64,000 bases of DNA from Streptosporangium album (GTDB taxonomy: Bacteria; Actinomycetota; Actinomycetes; Streptosporangiales; Streptosporangiaceae): NCBI RefSeq assembly GCF_014203795.1, contig NZ_JACHJU010000001.1:1674001-1738000 (forward strand), written 5' to 3'. The notes below the pieces were generated by a model, which worked only from the letters and a program-made list of their open reading frames with translations, ran no database searches and was not told the origin of the DNA. Shown piece by piece: positions 61,974 through 64,000 of this stretch (within the stretch, counting starts at the first letter, position 1; each line of letters starts with the position of its first letter). The position numbers were made by a program, and so were the translations under genes.

Positions 61974-63329
61974 TCACCGCTCCGACACCACCTGGATGGG
62001 CATGGTCGGGTCGTCGTGGTCCTTGGTGGCGGTCTCCGCCACGTCGGCCGGAGGGGTGACGACCTTGCGCGGGGGCTCCCATCCGTCGCGGTCGACGGCC
62101 TTGATGAACGCCATGACCATCACCGGGTCGAACTGGGTGCCGGCGCCCTTGCGGAGCTCGGCCATGGCCACCCCCACCGGGCGGGCGCCCCGGTAGGAAC
62201 GGTCGGAGGTCATCGAGTCGAAGGCGTCGGCCACCGCGATGATCCGGGCGAACTCCGGCACCTCGTCCCCCGCCAGCCCCATCGGATAACCCTTGCCGTC
62301 CTGCCGCTCGTGATGATGCATGATCCCGGCGAACGCCTCGTCCAGGAAGTCGATGCCGCGCACGATCTCCAGCCCGCGCATCGGATGGAGCTGGATGGCG
62401 GCGAACTCCTCCTCGGTGAGCGGACCGTCCTTCTGCAACACCTTGGTCGGCACCCCCAGCTTGCCCACATCGTGCAACATCCCCGCGTAACGGATCGCCC
62501 GCAGCCGCTCGGGCCCCATGCCGATCTCCTGGGCGATCATGCCAGAGGCCATGGAGACGCGGGTGCAGTGGCCACGCGTGTAGTAGTCCTTGGTCTCCAC
62601 AGCCTGGCAGAGCGCGGCGATGGTGGCGTCGTAGGAGCGCTGCTGGGCGAGATACTGACCGAAGGCCCAGCGGGCCACGAACAGCGGGAGCAGCACGAGC
62701 ACCGCGGAGATCGAACTGACCGTCGCCCACAGCCCGGCGATCAGCAGCCCGAAGGTGGCGTAGCCCAGGTAGGAGACCATGAACTGGGCCAGCCCGCGCA
62801 ACGGCACCTGATCGGCCTGACCGGTGAGCACGAGCACGATCGCGATCAGAAGGAAGTTGAGCGGGACGAAGAGCGCCGCCGCGCCCGCGAACGGCACGAT
62901 CAGGTCGTCGAACCCGGCGATGGTCGGCAGACCGACCCTTCCCCCCAGCCATTCGTAGGCCTGCCCGGCGGCGTACCCGCAGATGGCGAACTGGGCGCCG
63001 TTGAACAGCCGCTTCACCGGCGGCAGGCCGGGTCGCACGCTGAAGACGGCCGTCATGCCGACCAGCGCCGCCCCCTCGGGGCCGACGAGCACCACCGCCG
63101 CGAGCACGGCTGAGAAGCTGACCGACACAGCGGCCTGCTTGACGTTGAGCAGAGTCGGCACCGACTCGCACACCAGGAACAGCAAGGCCAGTACGAGCAG
63201 GTTCGACCCGTCAAGCTGCCCAAGACGACCACTCACCACCACGCTGTGCCCGAGCAACGCGAACGCGGCCCCGATCACAGCGACAAGGTAGACCTTTGCA
63301 AACCACGGCAGTCCACGCAAAGCGGCCAC
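61974..63329 (-). CDS. Membrane HD-GYP domain protein (putative c-di-GMP phosphodiesterase)
   Basis: 451 residues, GTG start. About seven hydrophobic segments in the first 225 residues (MASE-like sensor region), a short linker (RSYDATIAALCQAVETKDYY), then a canonical HD-GYP domain: GHCTRVSMAS, YAGMLHDVGKLGVPTKVLQK (HD 286-287), LHPMRGLEIV and HHHERQDGKGYPMGLAGDEV (338-357), ADAFDSMTSDRSYR. All metal ligands of c-di-GMP phosphodiesterases are visible. In actinomycetes c-di-GMP controls development. Transcribed before the degenerate paralog. Confidence 0.9.
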   Translation of the reverse strand: MAALRGLPWFAKVYLVAVIGAAFALLGHSVVVSGRLGQLDGSNLLVLALLFLVCESVPTLLNVKQAAVSVSFSAVLAAVVLVGPEGAALVGMTAVFSVRPGLPPVKRLFNGAQFAICGYAAGQAYEWLGGRVGLPTIAGFDDLIVPFAGAAALFVPLNFLLIAIVLVLTGQADQVPLRGLAQFMVSYLGYATFGLLIAGLWATVSSISAVLVLLPLFVARWAFGQYLAQQRSYDATIAALCQAVETKDYYTRGHCTRVSMASGMIAQEIGMGPERLRAIRYAGMLHDVGKLGVPTKVLQKDGPLTEEEFAAIQLHPMRGLEIVRGIDFLDEAFAGIMHHHERQDGKGYPMGLAGDEVPEFARIIAVADAFDSMTSDRSYRGARPVGVAMAELRKGAGTQFDPVMVMAFIKAVDRDGWEPPRKVVTPPADVAETATKDHDDPTMPIQVVSER

Positions 63330-63527
63330 CTTTGGGTCCTACGGGCGCGTGCTCAGGTCCAGGAGATCCCAGGACGTGCCGGGTTGACCGTTTCCATCAA
63401 CATGCGCTGCCTCCATGTCCTCTTCGCGACTCAGGCTACAGAAACGAGGCCGCCCCCGAGGTAAGGACCGCGAATCGCAAGCAAAGCGTAACCAACCCAT
63501 CACCACACGCCATCGCGGACCTGACGG

Positions 63528-64000
63528 TCAGCGGGCCGCCATCCGCGTCCTGGCCCAGTCGACGGTGGCCTTCAGCCCGGTGGCCAGATCCGTCTGGGGA
63601 CGCCAGCCCAGTCCTTCGAACGCGGGGGCCGGGTCGACCGCCATCGCCGGGAGGTCCCCCGGACGCACCTCGGCGCCGTCCGGCTCGTCGGCCGCGCCGG
63701 CGGCCTCCGCCACCAGGGTGTGGAGCCCGCGGTCGGTGGTCTCCACCCCGGTCCCCAGGTTGAACCTGCGACCGCCGCCGGCGTCTCCGCAGGCGAGGGC
63801 GAAGCCGTCCACCACGTCGTCGACGAAGATGTAGTCGCGGGTCTGGGCGCCGTCGCCGTAGAGCACCGTGGGGGCGCCGTTGAGCAGGGCGTCGGTGAAG
63901 ATGGCCACCACCCCCGCCTCGCCGTCGGGTGACTGGCGCGGGCCGTAGACGTTGGAGAGCACCAGCGTGGTGTAGTCGATGCCGTGGAGCGCCTTGAAGG
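63528..64000 (-). CDS. NAD-dependent sugar epimerase/dehydratase, C-terminal part (cut by window edge)
   Basis: 157 residues are inside the window: FKALHGIDYTTLVLSNVYGP, GVVAIFTDALLNGAPTVLYG, DGAQTRDYIFVDDVVDGFAL, RRFNLGTGVETTDRGLHTLV, and a C-terminal LGWRPQTDLATGLKATVDWA. These are the substrate-binding half of GalE/WbpP-type extended SDR enzymes that act on UDP-sugars. The N-terminal NAD site and catalytic YxxxK are beyond the edge, so the exact reaction cannot be named. Confidence 0.85.
   Translation of the reverse strand, partial: FKALHGIDYTTLVLSNVYGPRQSPDGEAGVVAIFTDALLNGAPTVLYGDGAQTRDYIFVDDVVDGFALACGDAGGGRRFNLGTGVETTDRGLHTLVAEAAGAADEPDGAEVRPGDLPAMAVDPAPAFEGLGWRPQTDLATGLKATVDWARTRMAAR

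Noticed and set aside
1..64000. tRNA, rRNA, riboswitch and CRISPR elements
   Set aside because: No cloverleaf, rRNA core, known riboswitch core or regularly spaced repeats were seen on reading both strands; a covariance-model search was not possible.

Overview
The window is a GC-rich actinomycete chromosome segment. GTG and TTG starts are common, and it carries a WhiB1-type regulator, a Ni-type superoxide dismutase with its SodX protease, actinobacterial Kgd, a DasR-type regulator, a SigB/F-type sigma factor, PASTA Ser/Thr kinases and an NsdA-like regulator. The overall set, including secreted trypsin-like enzymes and many one-component regulators, fits the Streptosporangiales (Streptosporangium/Nonomuraea-like); the genus is an inference. 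I found no rRNA, tRNA or CRISPR array.

Left part (about 1-24.8 kb) is accessory DNA full of gene debris. Intact units are an SDR dehydrogenase and a DapB-like dehydrogenase (divergent), a membrane Ser/Thr kinase, a decayed sulfonate-type cluster (flavin reductase, SsuE-like, SsuB-like ATPase with mutated catalytic motifs), a glutathionyl-hydroquinone-reductase-type enzyme, a PhoX-like/phytase-like divergent pair, a TetR-controlled FAD monooxygenase with three operator copies, an HTH regulator with an alpha/beta hydrolase, and a TetR-MMPL exporter pair. Between them lie truncated or internally deleted genes: CBM6/ricin protein, TolB-like protein, aldo/keto reductase, ArsR regulator joined to a probable antitoxin tail, aminoglycoside-phosphotransferase-like protein without its N-lobe, XRE/TPR regulator, carotenoid oxygenase, MFS transporter and GH9 cellulase. 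One complete IS982-type element sits in this debris.

Middle part (24.8-33.8 kb) is ordinary metabolism and regulation: a cyclodeaminase/FolD pair (the FolD lacks the catalytic lysine), a B3/B4-domain protein, kgd, DUF6104, a DUF4097-PadR operon and a quinone oxidoreductase.

The most distinctive locus is 34.1-40.7 kb: four tandem paralogous secreted trypsin-like proteins, each with its own leader region and terminator. Three start with TTG. Two carry a large extra domain between the catalytic Asp and Ser, and the last of these has Asp in place of the catalytic Ser, so it looks like a secreted pseudoprotease. A perfect Crp-type box lies upstream of it.

Right part (40.8-64 kb) is core-like: NsdA-like regulator, malic enzyme, CGNR regulator, sodX/sodN, anti-sigma/sigma pair, diacylglycerol-kinase-like protein, whiB1, pdtaS, a biotin cluster (bioF, dasR-like, bioD, bioB) with a BsaP-like small protein further on, a ThDP enzyme, a PASTA kinase, a thioesterase, a small biotinylated protein with its biotin carboxylase, two membrane HD/HD-GYP proteins and a partial sugar epimerase at the edge. 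The whiB1-pdtaS-biotinylated-protein order known from mycobacteria is recognisable, but here the biotin genes sit between pdtaS and the biotinylated carrier.
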